NCBI RefSeq assembly: GCF_003788635.1
Contig: NZ_AYKH01000002.1
Span: 62,001 to 126,000, forward strand
Origin: Salinisphaera orenii subsp. orenii MK-B5
GTDB taxonomy: Bacteria; Pseudomonadota; Gammaproteobacteria; Nevskiales; Salinisphaeraceae
Length of the DNA stretch: 64,000 bases
Reading direction: 5' to 3'
The stretch's first letter is position 1. Each line of letters opens with the position of its first letter. The position numbers and the translations under genes are program-made. The notes beneath the pieces are model-generated. The model saw only the letters and a list, made by a program, of their open reading frames with translations, was not told the DNA's origin and made no database searches. Shown one piece after another: positions 10,073-19,612 of the stretch.

Positions 10073-11227
10073 ATGGAATTCCCCACACGACACGACGGCG
10101 AGACGACGGCACGACCGCTCTGGCTGCTGGCCGAGCTCACCTACGCCTGCCCGCTGCAGTGCCCGTACTGCAGCAACCCCACCGAACTGGCGCAGATCGG
10201 CCGGGAGATGGACACCGCGGACTGGATCCGCGTGCTGGGCCAGGCCCGCGCGATGGGCGCGGCCCAGCTCGGCCTGTCCGGCGGCGAGCCGCTGGTGCGG
10301 CGCGATCTGGAAGAGATCGTGGCCGAGGGCCGGCGCCTAGGTTTCTACTCCAATCTGATCACCTCGGGCGTGGGCATGGACGCCGACCGCGCCGCGCGCC
10401 TGGCTGAGGCCGGGCTCGACCACATCCAGATCAGCTTCCAGGCCAGCAACGCCGAGCTCAACAACTTCCTCGGCGGCACCGACAGCTTCGAGCAGAAGAA
10501 GGAGATGGCCCGCGCGATCAAGAGTCAGGGCTATCCCATGGTCCTCAACATCGTCCTGCACCGGAAGAACATCGACGATATCGAGGAGATCATCGCCATG
10601 GCCGAGGCGTTGGACGCCGACTACGTGGAACTGGCCAACACCCAGTACTACGGCTGGGCCTGGCACAACCGCGAGGCTCTGCTGCCCACGCGCGAGCAAC
10701 TCGCCCACGCCGAGCGCGTGACCACCGAATATCGCGAGCGCGGCGGCGCGATGAAGCTCTACTTCGTCGTGCCCGATTATTACGAGGAACGGCCCAAGGC
10801 CTGCATGAGCGGCTGGGGCGAAATCTTCCTGACCATCGCTCCGGACGGGCTCGCCCTCCCCTGCCACGCCGCACGCCAGCTGCCGGGACTCTCGTTTCCC
10901 GACGTACGTGAGCACGACCTGGACTGGATCTGGTGCGAGTCGCCCGCCTTCAACCACTTCCGCGGCTACGACTGGATGGCCGAGCCCTGCCGCAGCTGCA
11001 GCGAGAAGACCAAGGACTACGGCGGCTGCCGCTGTCAGGCCTACATGCTCACCGGCGACATGTACGCCGCCGACCCGGTGTGCGCGAAGTCGCCGTCCCA
11101 CCACCGCGTGACCGACGCCGTGGAACGGGCCAACGAGCGCCCGGTGGCCGAGGCCTCGTCCCAGCCGATTGTGTTCCGCAACCCGCGCAACTCCAAGCGC
11201 ATTCACGGTACCGCGACCGAGCGCTGA
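10073..11227 (+). CDS. pqqE: PqqA peptide cyclase (radical SAM)
   Basis: The 384-residue radical SAM enzyme forms the Glu-Tyr carbon-carbon bond in PqqA, the first PQQ biosynthetic step, with PqqD as chaperone. The [4Fe-4S]/SAM motif is Cys26-x3-Cys30-x2-Cys33 (CPLQCPYC), followed by LSGGEPL. A SPASM-type C-terminal Cys set is visible in [25 protein letters not shown] and GGCRCQA. The ATG at 10073 has only a weak ribosome-binding site. It is separated from pqqD, which lies convergently on the opposite strand; most clusters keep pqqD directly before pqqE. Confidence 0.95.
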   Translation: MEFPTRHDGETTARPLWLLAELTYACPLQCPYCSNPTELAQIGREMDTADWIRVLGQARAMGAAQLGLSGGEPLVRRDLEEIVAEGRRLGFYSNLITSGVGMDADRAARLAEAGLDHIQISFQASNAELNNFLGGTDSFEQKKEMARAIKSQGYPMVLNIVLHRKNIDDIEEIIAMAEALDADYVELANTQYYGWAWHNREALLPTREQLAHAERVTTEYRERGGAMKLYFVVPDYYEERPKACMSGWGEIFLTIAPDGLALPCHAARQLPGLSFPDVREHDLDWIWCESPAFNHFRGYDWMAEPCRSCSEKTKDYGGCRCQAYMLTGDMYAADPVCAKSPSHHRVTDAVERANERPVAEASSQPIVFRNPRNSKRIHGTATER

Positions 11228-11235
11228 TCGACCGG

Positions 11236-11255
11236 CGTCCGCGCCGCAGCGGACG
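11236..11255. terminator. Hairpin between convergent pqqE and pqqD
   Basis: CGTCCGC and GCGGACG form a perfect seven-base stem around GCCGCA, 8 bases past the pqqE stop and 11 bases past the pqqD stop. There is no T tract in either direction, so intrinsic termination is uncertain. Confidence 0.3.
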
Positions 11256-11266
11256 GCCCTCGACCG

Positions 11267-11563
11267 TCAGTCCAGCGTCACCCAGCCGTGCGAACGCGCG
11301 AGCTGCAGAAAGTGATGGACGTCGTCGTCCACCGCGGCGCCGCCGAAATCGGCCGACAGCGCCGCGCACAGCTCGGCCACCGTGCGCGCGCCGTCGCAGC
11401 GACCCAGAATCTCCGCCGCGCTCGGATTGAGGGTGACCATGCCTTCGGGATAGAGCAGCACGTGACAGTCCTGGGCGGGCTCGAACTGCAGCCGATGGCC
11501 GCGCGCGATCCGCGGCACGGCGTCGCGCCGGATCTCCGGCGGGGTCGTCTCGGGATCGTTCAC
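11267..11563 (-). CDS. pqqD: PQQ biosynthesis peptide chaperone PqqD
   Basis: At 98 residues it has the usual PqqD length and binds PqqA for presentation to PqqE. Family features include [25 protein letters not shown] in two adjacent strands, then [14 protein letters not shown] and a C-terminal helix pair. The start is a GTG at 11563 overlapping the pqqC stop (GTGA), which sets the start and couples translation; an in-frame ATG at 11620 would overlap pqqC by 60 bases and is less likely. Confidence 0.9.
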   Translation of the reverse strand: MNDPETTPPEIRRDAVPRIARGHRLQFEPAQDCHVLLYPEGMVTLNPSAAEILGRCDGARTVAELCAALSADFGGAAVDDDVHHFLQLARSHGWVTLD

Positions 11564-12384
11564 GGTCGCGGCTCCGCGCAGCTGTGATAGGGCGGCATGT
11601 CGGCCACATAGGCCATCCACATCGCGTCTAGCATGCTCCAGAGCACGTCGAGCTTGAACTGGAGGATGGACAGGGCGTGCTCCTGATCGGCGCGGGTGGT
11701 GAAGTGATCCAGCGTGATCGCCAGTCCGTGCTCGACGTCCCGGCGGGCCTCGGACAGGCGCTTGCGGAAATAAGTCAGGCCGGCGTCATCGATCCACGGG
11801 TAGTGATCGGGCCAGCCGGTCAGGCGCTGCTGGTGAATCTCGGGCGCGAACAGTTCCGTGAGCGAGGAACAGGCCGCCTCCTGCCAGCTCGCGCGGCGGG
11901 CGAAATTGACGTAGGCGTCGACCGCGAAGCGCACCCCGGGCAGCACGTCGGTGAGCGCGGCCACGCGCTCGCGATCCAGCCCGCAGGCATCGGCCAGCGC
12001 CAGCCAGGCTTCAATGCCCCCGGTCTCGCCGGGCGCGCCGTCGTGATCGATGATCCGCTGGACCCACTCGCGCCGCACGGCCGGGTCCGGACAGTTGGCG
12101 AGCACGTTGGCGTCCTTGATCGGGATGCAGACCTGATAGTAATAGCGGTTGATCACCCAGCCACGAATCTGATCCTTCGTGCAGCGGCCTTCGTGCATCA
12201 TCCGGTGGTAGGGATGATGGATGTGATAGCGCGCGCCCAGCGCCCGTAATCTCGCCTCGAACTCGTCGCGCGGCCAGGGCGCCGCCGGCGCGCTCGTGCC
12301 GGCCGCGGCCGGCGCCATCGGGGCCGCCCGGCCGCGGGTCTCATCCGCGCCGGCGGCACCCGTCACGCTTTCAGGCCTGTTCAT
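11560..12384 (-). CDS. pqqC: Pyrroloquinoline-quinone synthase PqqC
   Basis: The 274-residue cytoplasmic oxidase carries out the final ring closure and eight-electron oxidation giving PQQ. Family blocks include [30 protein letters not shown] and [11 protein letters not shown]. The first 37 residues (Ala/Pro-rich, ending at [11 protein letters not shown]) extend beyond the usual family start and look disordered. Its ATG overlaps the pqqB stop (ATGA) and its stop overlaps the pqqD start, so pqqBCD are one coupled unit. Confidence 0.95.
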   Translation of the reverse strand: MNRPESVTGAAGADETRGRAAPMAPAAAGTSAPAAPWPRDEFEARLRALGARYHIHHPYHRMMHEGRCTKDQIRGWVINRYYYQVCIPIKDANVLANCPDPAVRREWVQRIIDHDGAPGETGGIEAWLALADACGLDRERVAALTDVLPGVRFAVDAYVNFARRASWQEAACSSLTELFAPEIHQQRLTGWPDHYPWIDDAGLTYFRKRLSEARRDVEHGLAITLDHFTTRADQEHALSILQFKLDVLWSMLDAMWMAYVADMPPYHSCAEPRP

Positions 12385-13292
12385 AGCGGAATCTCCATGC
12401 CATCGAAGGCGACCTCCACCCCCGCGCGTTCGACGGTCGCCCGTTCGGGCGAGTCCGGATCGAGGATGGGGTTGGTGTTGTTGATGTGGATGAGCACCCG
12501 GCGCGTGTCCGGAAACCGGCCGAGCCAGGCCAGCATGCCGTGCTCGCCCGACTGCGGCAGGTGGCCCATCGAGGCCGCGGTCTTGGTGCCCACACCCTGG
12601 TCGATCATCTCGGTCTCGGTGAAGAAGGTCCCGTCCACCAGCAGACAGTCGGCATCGCGTGCAACCGCGGCCAATTCGTCGTCCGGTGCACCCAGGCCCG
12701 GCGCATAGAACAGCCGCCCGCCGGTCGTCTCGTCGGTCACGATCAGGCCGATGTTGTCGCCCGGATGCGAATCGCCCCGGTGCGGCGAATACGGCGGCGC
12801 CGCCGAGCTGAGTTCGACCGTGTCGAAGCGCAGCCCGGGCACGCCGGCCATGGTGAACTCGCCACCGGCGGTATCGATCTCATGCCAGTCCACGCCGCAG
12901 TAATGGGCCAGCACGTTGAACAGCGGCAGCCCGGTGGTCAGGTCCTCGTACACCGGCCGCGTGGACCATACCGTCAACGGCTCGCCCTCGCGCAGGATCG
13001 TGAGCCCCGCGGTGTGGTCGATCTGGCTGTCCATGAGCAGGATCGCCGCAATGCCGGTGCCGCGGGTGTCCGGGGCCGGCCGCAGCGCCGGGAAATCCAG
13101 GATCTGCTGACGCACATCCGGCGAGGCATTGACCAGCAGCCAGTGGCGGCCATCGGCGCTGACCGCGATCGACGACTGGGTGCGCGGGCTCGCCCGGGTC
13201 GTGCCCTCGTGCCAGGCCCGGTTGAGACCGACGTTGGTGTTCCACTGCGGAAACCCGCCGCCGGCCGCGGAGCCGAGTACGCGTACGAACAT
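12381..13292 (-). CDS. pqqB: PQQ biosynthesis protein PqqB
   Basis: The 303-residue metallo-beta-lactamase-fold protein has the family N-terminus [14 protein letters not shown], plus [28 protein letters not shown] and [11 protein letters not shown]. PqqB is thought to hydroxylate the tyrosine side chain after PqqE. The segment after PQWN reads TNVGLNR; as I recall, many homologues have a Cys-x-Cys-x2-Cys zinc site there, so that site is absent here. It heads the leftward pqqBCD operon, with a sigma-54 element 41 bases upstream. Confidence 0.93.
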   Translation of the reverse strand: MFVRVLGSAAGGGFPQWNTNVGLNRAWHEGTTRASPRTQSSIAVSADGRHWLLVNASPDVRQQILDFPALRPAPDTRGTGIAAILLMDSQIDHTAGLTILREGEPLTVWSTRPVYEDLTTGLPLFNVLAHYCGVDWHEIDTAGGEFTMAGVPGLRFDTVELSSAAPPYSPHRGDSHPGDNIGLIVTDETTGGRLFYAPGLGAPDDELAAVARDADCLLVDGTFFTETEMIDQGVGTKTAASMGHLPQSGEHGMLAWLGRFPDTRRVLIHINNTNPILDPDSPERATVERAGVEVAFDGMEIPL

Positions 13293-13332
13293 GCTGATCC
13301 CTGATTCGATGAAGCGGCTGTCCTGCCCGCAG

Positions 13333-13347
13333 GCAGGACTCGTGCCA
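13333..13347 (-). promoter_or_regulatory. Sigma-54 (-24/-12) promoter of pqqBCD
   Basis: The minus strand reads TGGCACGAGTCCTGC, nine of ten consensus positions of TGGCAC-N5-TTGC with exact spacing. The predicted start is near 13321, about 30 bases before pqqB. An imperfect inverted repeat (GTCA-GTGGCC/GGCCTGAC, 13367-13388) lies just upstream and could bind a regulator. Confidence 0.72.
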
Positions 13348-13488
13348 CTTCGTGGTGTGCTGCGCGGTCAGTGGCCTGTCGGCCTGACGGCGCCCGTGCG
13401 GCCGCATCCGCGGGCGCGAATCGCGGCCGATGATGCCGCGCGATCCCGTCGCGCGGCACGGCAGCGCCGGAGACGCGGGCGGCGCATG

Positions 13489-15468
<1,980 letters not shown>

Positions 15469-15631
15469 GGTGCTCTCCTCCTCGTGACGCGGCTCGCACC
15501 CGCGCCCGTTCGTTGTTATCGCCGATGAAATCAGCCGACCGCATCTCGCGCGGCCTTGTCATTGTTCGTCTTCGCTTTTAGCACCTTTGGCGCGAACGGA
15601 CAAGCGCAGTCATCGCAAAGCCACACCGGAT

Positions 15632-15644
15632 GCAACACGGTTGC
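15632..15644. promoter_or_regulatory. Inverted repeat, possible activator site for aldehyde dehydrogenase
   Basis: GCAAC-ACG-GTTGC is a perfect inverted repeat centred 83 bases upstream of the -24 element, a normal enhancer distance. The octamer TGCAACAC that overlaps it (15631-15638) recurs upstream of the porin sigma-54 promoter at 43014-43021. The 381-base interval 15469-15849 holds this site and the promoter below; no gene is seen. Confidence 0.4.
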
Positions 15645-15720
15645 GCCACATTCGTGACAGTGCCATCGTCGAAGCGCCGATAAAGACAGAACAGAGCGGG
15701 CGAAGGACGGCGAGCGGGCG

Positions 15721-15735
15721 TGGCCTGATCCTTGC
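15721..15735 (+). promoter_or_regulatory. Sigma-54 (-24/-12) promoter of the aldehyde dehydrogenase gene
   Basis: TGGCCTGATCCTTGC, followed by T, keeps the invariant GG and GC with exact spacing and matches eight of ten consensus positions. It predicts a start near 15747 and an untranslated leader of about 100 bases. Confidence 0.7.
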
Positions 15736-15849
15736 TTCGAACCCGCTCAGGCACGGTCGCCGCGCAAGGGGCGGACACGTGCTCGACACACGCCGCCGCC
15801 ACCGCATCGGTGGCGGCGTACGCGAACATGCACTGGAGGAGATACAACC

Positions 15850-17361
15850 ATGTGTGCAGTAGCTGCATCCGAAGTCGCGCTGGATCCCAGCGTCAAACAA
15901 TTCATCGATACGCCGCGCAAGATGCTCATCGGCGGCCAGTGGGTCGCGAGTGAATCCGGCGAGACCTTCGACGTCTACAACCCGTCCAACGACCAGGTCA
16001 TCGCGCAGGCGCAGTCGTCGGGCAAGAGCGACGTCGACAAGGCCGTGAAGGCCGCCCGCAAGGCCTTCGACGACGGCCCGTGGACGAAGATGGCGCCGGC
16101 CGAGCGCCAGCGCATCGTCTGGAAGATCGGCGATCTGATCATGGAGCACCAGGAGGAGCTCGCCCAGCTCGAGTCCCTGGACAACGGCAAGCCGATCTCG
16201 ATCGCCCGGGCGGCCGACATCCCGCTGGCCGCGGAGATGTTCCGCTACATGGCCGGCTGGGCGACCAAGCTCAACGGCGAACTGATCAGCCCGACCGTGC
16301 CCTACGCCCCCGGCGCCGAGTGGCACGCCTACACCCGCCGCGAGGCCGTGGGCGTCTGCGGCCAGATCATTCCGTGGAACTTCCCGCTGCTGATGGCTGC
16401 GTGGAAGCTGGCCCCGGCGCTGGCCACCGGCAACACCATCGTCATGAAACTCGCCGAGGAGACGCCGCTGTCCGGGCTCAAGCTCGCCGAGCTCATGCAG
16501 GAAGCCGGCGTGCCGGACGGCGCGGTCAACGTCATCACCGGCTTCGGCGAAGAGGCCGGCGCGCCGCTGGCCGCGCATCCGCAGGTGGACAAGATCGCCT
16601 TCACCGGTTCCACCGAAGTCGGCCGTCTGATCGTCGACGCCGCCAAGGGCAACCTCAAGAAGGTGTCGCTGGAACTGGGCGGCAAGTCGCCGAACATCAT
16701 TCTCGAGGACGCCGATCTGGACAAGGCGATTCCGGGCGCGGCCAACGCCATCTTCTTCAACCACGGCCAGTGCTGCGCGGCCGGTTCGCGTCTGTTCGTG
16801 CACGAGCGGATCTACGACCAGGTGGTCGAGGGCATGGCCGACTTCGCCCGCAACATCAAGCTCGGTCCGGGCATGGATCCGGAGACCCAGATGGGGCCGC
16901 TCGTCTCGCGCACCCAGCTCGAGCGCGTGACCGGCTTCCTGGACTCCGGCAAGAGCCAGGGCGCCAAGGCCGCGGCCGGCGGTGAGCGCGGCGAGGGCGA
17001 CGGCTACTTCGTCAAGCCCACGGTACTCACCGACGTCTCGGACGACATGAAGGTGGTCCAGGAAGAGATCTTCGGCCCGGTCGTCACCGCGACCAAGTTC
17101 TCCGACTTCGACGAGGAACTCGTCAAGCGCGCGAACGACACCGTGTTCGGCCTGGCCTCGGGTGTGTGGACCCAGGACATCGGCAGAGCGCACCGGCTGG
17201 CCAACCAGCTGCGCGCCGGCACCGTGTGGGTCAACTGCTACAACATCTTCGATGCGGCGCTGCCGTTCGGCGGTTTCAAGCAGTCCGGCTGGGGCCGCGA
17301 GATGGGCGCCCAGGTGCTCGACAACTACCTCGAGACGAAGACGGTCACCGTCTCGCTCTAG
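15850..17361 (+). CDS. NAD(P)-dependent aldehyde dehydrogenase
   Basis: The 503-residue enzyme oxidises aldehydes to carboxylic acids. Catalytic elements are visible: IIPWNFP, the general-base Glu in LELGGKSPN, the nucleophile in GQCCAAGSR and EEIFGPV near the C-terminus. The catalytic-lysine block reads VMKLAEETPL, where Leu replaces the usual Pro. The start at 15850 (MCAVAASE) has GGAGGAGA just upstream. It sits beside the AcoR-type activator and has its own sigma-54 element and terminator, so it is monocistronic and probably removes aldehydes made by the alcohol dehydrogenase at 38-40 kb. Confidence 0.93.
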   Translation: MCAVAASEVALDPSVKQFIDTPRKMLIGGQWVASESGETFDVYNPSNDQVIAQAQSSGKSDVDKAVKAARKAFDDGPWTKMAPAERQRIVWKIGDLIMEHQEELAQLESLDNGKPISIARAADIPLAAEMFRYMAGWATKLNGELISPTVPYAPGAEWHAYTRREAVGVCGQIIPWNFPLLMAAWKLAPALATGNTIVMKLAEETPLSGLKLAELMQEAGVPDGAVNVITGFGEEAGAPLAAHPQVDKIAFTGSTEVGRLIVDAAKGNLKKVSLELGGKSPNIILEDADLDKAIPGAANAIFFNHGQCCAAGSRLFVHERIYDQVVEGMADFARNIKLGPGMDPETQMGPLVSRTQLERVTGFLDSGKSQGAKAAAGGERGEGDGYFVKPTVLTDVSDDMKVVQEEIFGPVVTATKFSDFDEELVKRANDTVFGLASGVWTQDIGRAHRLANQLRAGTVWVNCYNIFDAALPFGGFKQSGWGREMGAQVLDNYLETKTVTVSL

Positions 17362-17396
17362 CAGGTCCGACGGCATCGCTGCGGCGATGCGTCACG

Positions 17397-17427
17397 AGCC
17401 GGCTGCCGTCGTGGCAGCCGGCTTTTT
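17397..17427 (+). terminator. Rho-independent terminator of aldehyde dehydrogenase
   Basis: AGCCGGCTGCC and GGCAGCCGGCT form a perfect 11-base stem with a five-base loop (GTCGT), running into TTTTT. It lies 36 bases past the stop codon. Confidence 0.9.
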
Positions 17428-17558
17428 AATGGCTGGCGTTCGGGCGTCGTTGCACACGCGCCGCCGTCGGCGTTCATGCCATGATGCGGCCATCGACGGT
17501 GTCGCACGGGCGCGTCCGTTGCGGTTCTCGTTGCGGGCGCCAGGGAGGAGGAGCATTC

Positions 17559-18191
17559 ATGAACAAGCGGCCGATACAGGTTCTGCTGGTCGACGACCAC
17601 GCCGTGGTGCGGGCCGGCTACAGCCGGCTGTTGAAGATGGCCGACGACATCACGGTCGCCGGCGAGGCGGACAGCGGCGAACGCGCCTATGCGGCCTGCC
17701 GCGAGACCGCCTTCGACGTCATCGTCATGGACCTGTCGCTGCCGGGCATGAGCGGCATCGAGGCCACCAAGCGCATCCACGGCCGCCATCCGGGGGTGCG
17801 CGTGCTGGTGTTCTCCGTCCACGAGGAGAACATCTTCGTGCGCCGCGCCCTGGCCGCCGGTGCGACCGGCTACATCAGCAAGCGCGAGGTCTCCGACGTG
17901 CTGGTCGATGCGGTCCGCTGCGTGGCCCGAGGCGAGCGCTATATCGGCGCCCTGCTCGACGCCGATCCCGATCGCGGCGATATCAATCCGCTCGCCCAGT
18001 TGTCGGCCCGTGAGTTCGAGATCTTCCGGTTGCTGGCCTCGGGTGCCAGCATTCAGGCGATCGCGGACGAACTGTTCCTGAGCCCCAAGACCGTGGCCAA
18101 TCACACCAGCCGCCTGCGCGCCAAGCTCGGCACCCAAGGCACGGCCGATCTCACGCGGCTGGCGATCCGGACCGGCGTCGTCAGCCTGTAG
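17559..18191 (+). CDS. NarL/FixJ-type response regulator
   Basis: The 210-residue protein has a receiver domain (Asp12/Asp13, phosphoacceptor Asp58 in VIVMDLSLPG, Lys108 in YISKREV) and a C-terminal LuxR-type helix-turn-helix (LSAREFEIFRLLASG through LSPKTVANHTSRLRAKL). The ATG at 17559 follows GGAGGAGGAG. It is paired with the kinase four bases downstream. Similar pairs (ExaDE, ErbR/AgmR) govern PQQ-dependent alcohol oxidation in pseudomonads; the location between pqq genes and the TonB receptor fits such a role, but this is inferred from context. Confidence 0.88.
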   Translation: MNKRPIQVLLVDDHAVVRAGYSRLLKMADDITVAGEADSGERAYAACRETAFDVIVMDLSLPGMSGIEATKRIHGRHPGVRVLVFSVHEENIFVRRALAAGATGYISKREVSDVLVDAVRCVARGERYIGALLDADPDRGDINPLAQLSAREFEIFRLLASGASIQAIADELFLSPKTVANHTSRLRAKLGTQGTADLTRLAIRTGVVSL

Positions 18192-18195
18192 ACCG

Positions 18196-19503
18196 ATGTG
18201 GAGACCCGCCCGCCTGCGGCTGCGCCAGCGCCTGATGCTCTCGGTGACGCTGCTGCTGGCGGTGATCCTGCTGGCCGCCGGCGTGCTCGTCATCGTCAAC
18301 GCCCATCGGGCGATCTCCGACGAGATGGATTCCAGCGTCACCCTGGCCTCGGATCTCATCGAAGCCAGCCTCAGCTCGGGCGACGGTGCGCTGGCGGCGG
18401 CGCGCGAGCTGGCCGACATCGGGCACCTGCGACATCTGTGCCTGTCGCTGATCGTCGCCGATCGGTCGCCCCGGCCCTGCGCGACCGACGCCACCAGCCG
18501 CGCCCCGGCCTGGTTCGCCGCCGCGACTCGGCCCGCGGAACTGCCCGAACGCATCATTCGCGTGGCTCCGGACACGCGCATCCGCGTGCTCGCCGATCCG
18601 CACGACGAAATCGACGAGACCTGGCGTGACACGCGCGGGCTGCTCGGTCTGCTGCTGGTCTTCTACGCCGCCATCCTGGTCACCGTCTACCTGCTCCTGG
18701 GCCGTGCGATCGTGCCGGTGCGCCGTATCGACGCCGCCCTGCGCGGCATCGAGCACGGCCGGTACGACATGCGGCTGCCGACCTTCACGCTGCCGGAATT
18801 CGACGGTATCGCCGCCCAGTTCAATCACATGGCGGCCACGCTCGCCGCCGCCCGGGACGAGAACCAGCGCCTGCGCGATCATTCCCTGCGCATCCAGGAG
18901 GATGAACGCCGCAGCCTCGCGCGCGAACTGCACGACGAGCTCGGGCAGAGCCTGACCGCGATCCGGGCGGACGCGGCCGGCATCCTCGCGCACCGCGACG
19001 CCCTGCCCACAGGCGTCGCGGAATCCGCCCGCGCCATCGCCGATGTCGCCGGCCGGCTCTACGACCAGGCCCGCGTGATGATGCGCCGGCTGCGGCCGCC
19101 CGGGCTCGATGAACTGGGCCTGACGGCGGCACTGGAGGAGCATATCGCCGGCTGGCAGCGCACGCGGCCCGACGTGGCCTTCGTGTTCGACGGCGACGAC
19201 ACACCGGACACGCTGACCACGAACACCGCCATTCACGTCTTCCGGCTCGTGCAGGAGGCCCTGACCAATGCCCTGCGGCATGCGCGACCGGGACGAATCA
19301 GCGTGCGCCTGGCCGCCCATACGGATCGGCTGCGCGTCGCCGTCAGCGACGACGGCTGCGGCTTCGACACCGATGCCACGGCCCCGGGGCTGGGCCTGGC
19401 GGGCATGGCCGAGCGCATCGAGCTGCTGGGCGGCGACTTTCACCTGACGAGCCATCCCGGGCACGGCACCCGCGTGGCCGCCGACGTACCGCTCAGCCAC
19501 TGA
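18196..19503 (+). CDS. HisKA_3-type membrane sensor histidine kinase
   Basis: The 435-residue kinase has membrane helices near 14-35 and 148-168 flanking a periplasmic domain of about 110 residues, then HAMP, a HisKA_3 helix with His246 in SLARELHDELGQSL, and an HATPase domain (LVQEALTNALRHA, SDDGCGFD, GLGLAGMAERIELLGG). This kinase class phosphorylates NarL-type regulators, matching its upstream neighbour. Two Cys (residues 82 and 95) occur in the periplasmic sensor. The ligand is unknown. Confidence 0.88.
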   Translation: MWRPARLRLRQRLMLSVTLLLAVILLAAGVLVIVNAHRAISDEMDSSVTLASDLIEASLSSGDGALAAARELADIGHLRHLCLSLIVADRSPRPCATDATSRAPAWFAAATRPAELPERIIRVAPDTRIRVLADPHDEIDETWRDTRGLLGLLLVFYAAILVTVYLLLGRAIVPVRRIDAALRGIEHGRYDMRLPTFTLPEFDGIAAQFNHMAATLAAARDENQRLRDHSLRIQEDERRSLARELHDELGQSLTAIRADAAGILAHRDALPTGVAESARAIADVAGRLYDQARVMMRRLRPPGLDELGLTAALEEHIAGWQRTRPDVAFVFDGDDTPDTLTTNTAIHVFRLVQEALTNALRHARPGRISVRLAAHTDRLRVAVSDDGCGFDTDATAPGLGLAGMAERIELLGGDFHLTSHPGHGTRVAADVPLSH

Positions 19504-19514
19504 CACCCGAGACC

Positions 19515-19527
19515 GGGAATATTTCCC
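19515..19527. promoter_or_regulatory. Palindrome upstream of the TonB receptor gene
   Basis: GGGAA-TAT-TTCCC is a perfect 13-base palindrome 86 bases before the receptor start. NarL-type regulators bind short inverted repeats of this kind, and the adjacent NarL-type pair is the obvious candidate. I found no second copy in the window. Confidence 0.4.
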
Positions 19528-19612
19528 ATTGAGGCCGGCGTCCCGGTCGATGAATACTGCATGCACGGCCACTCGGCCGATGCACAAGACGAAAAATCCG
19601 AAGGGGATGGAT

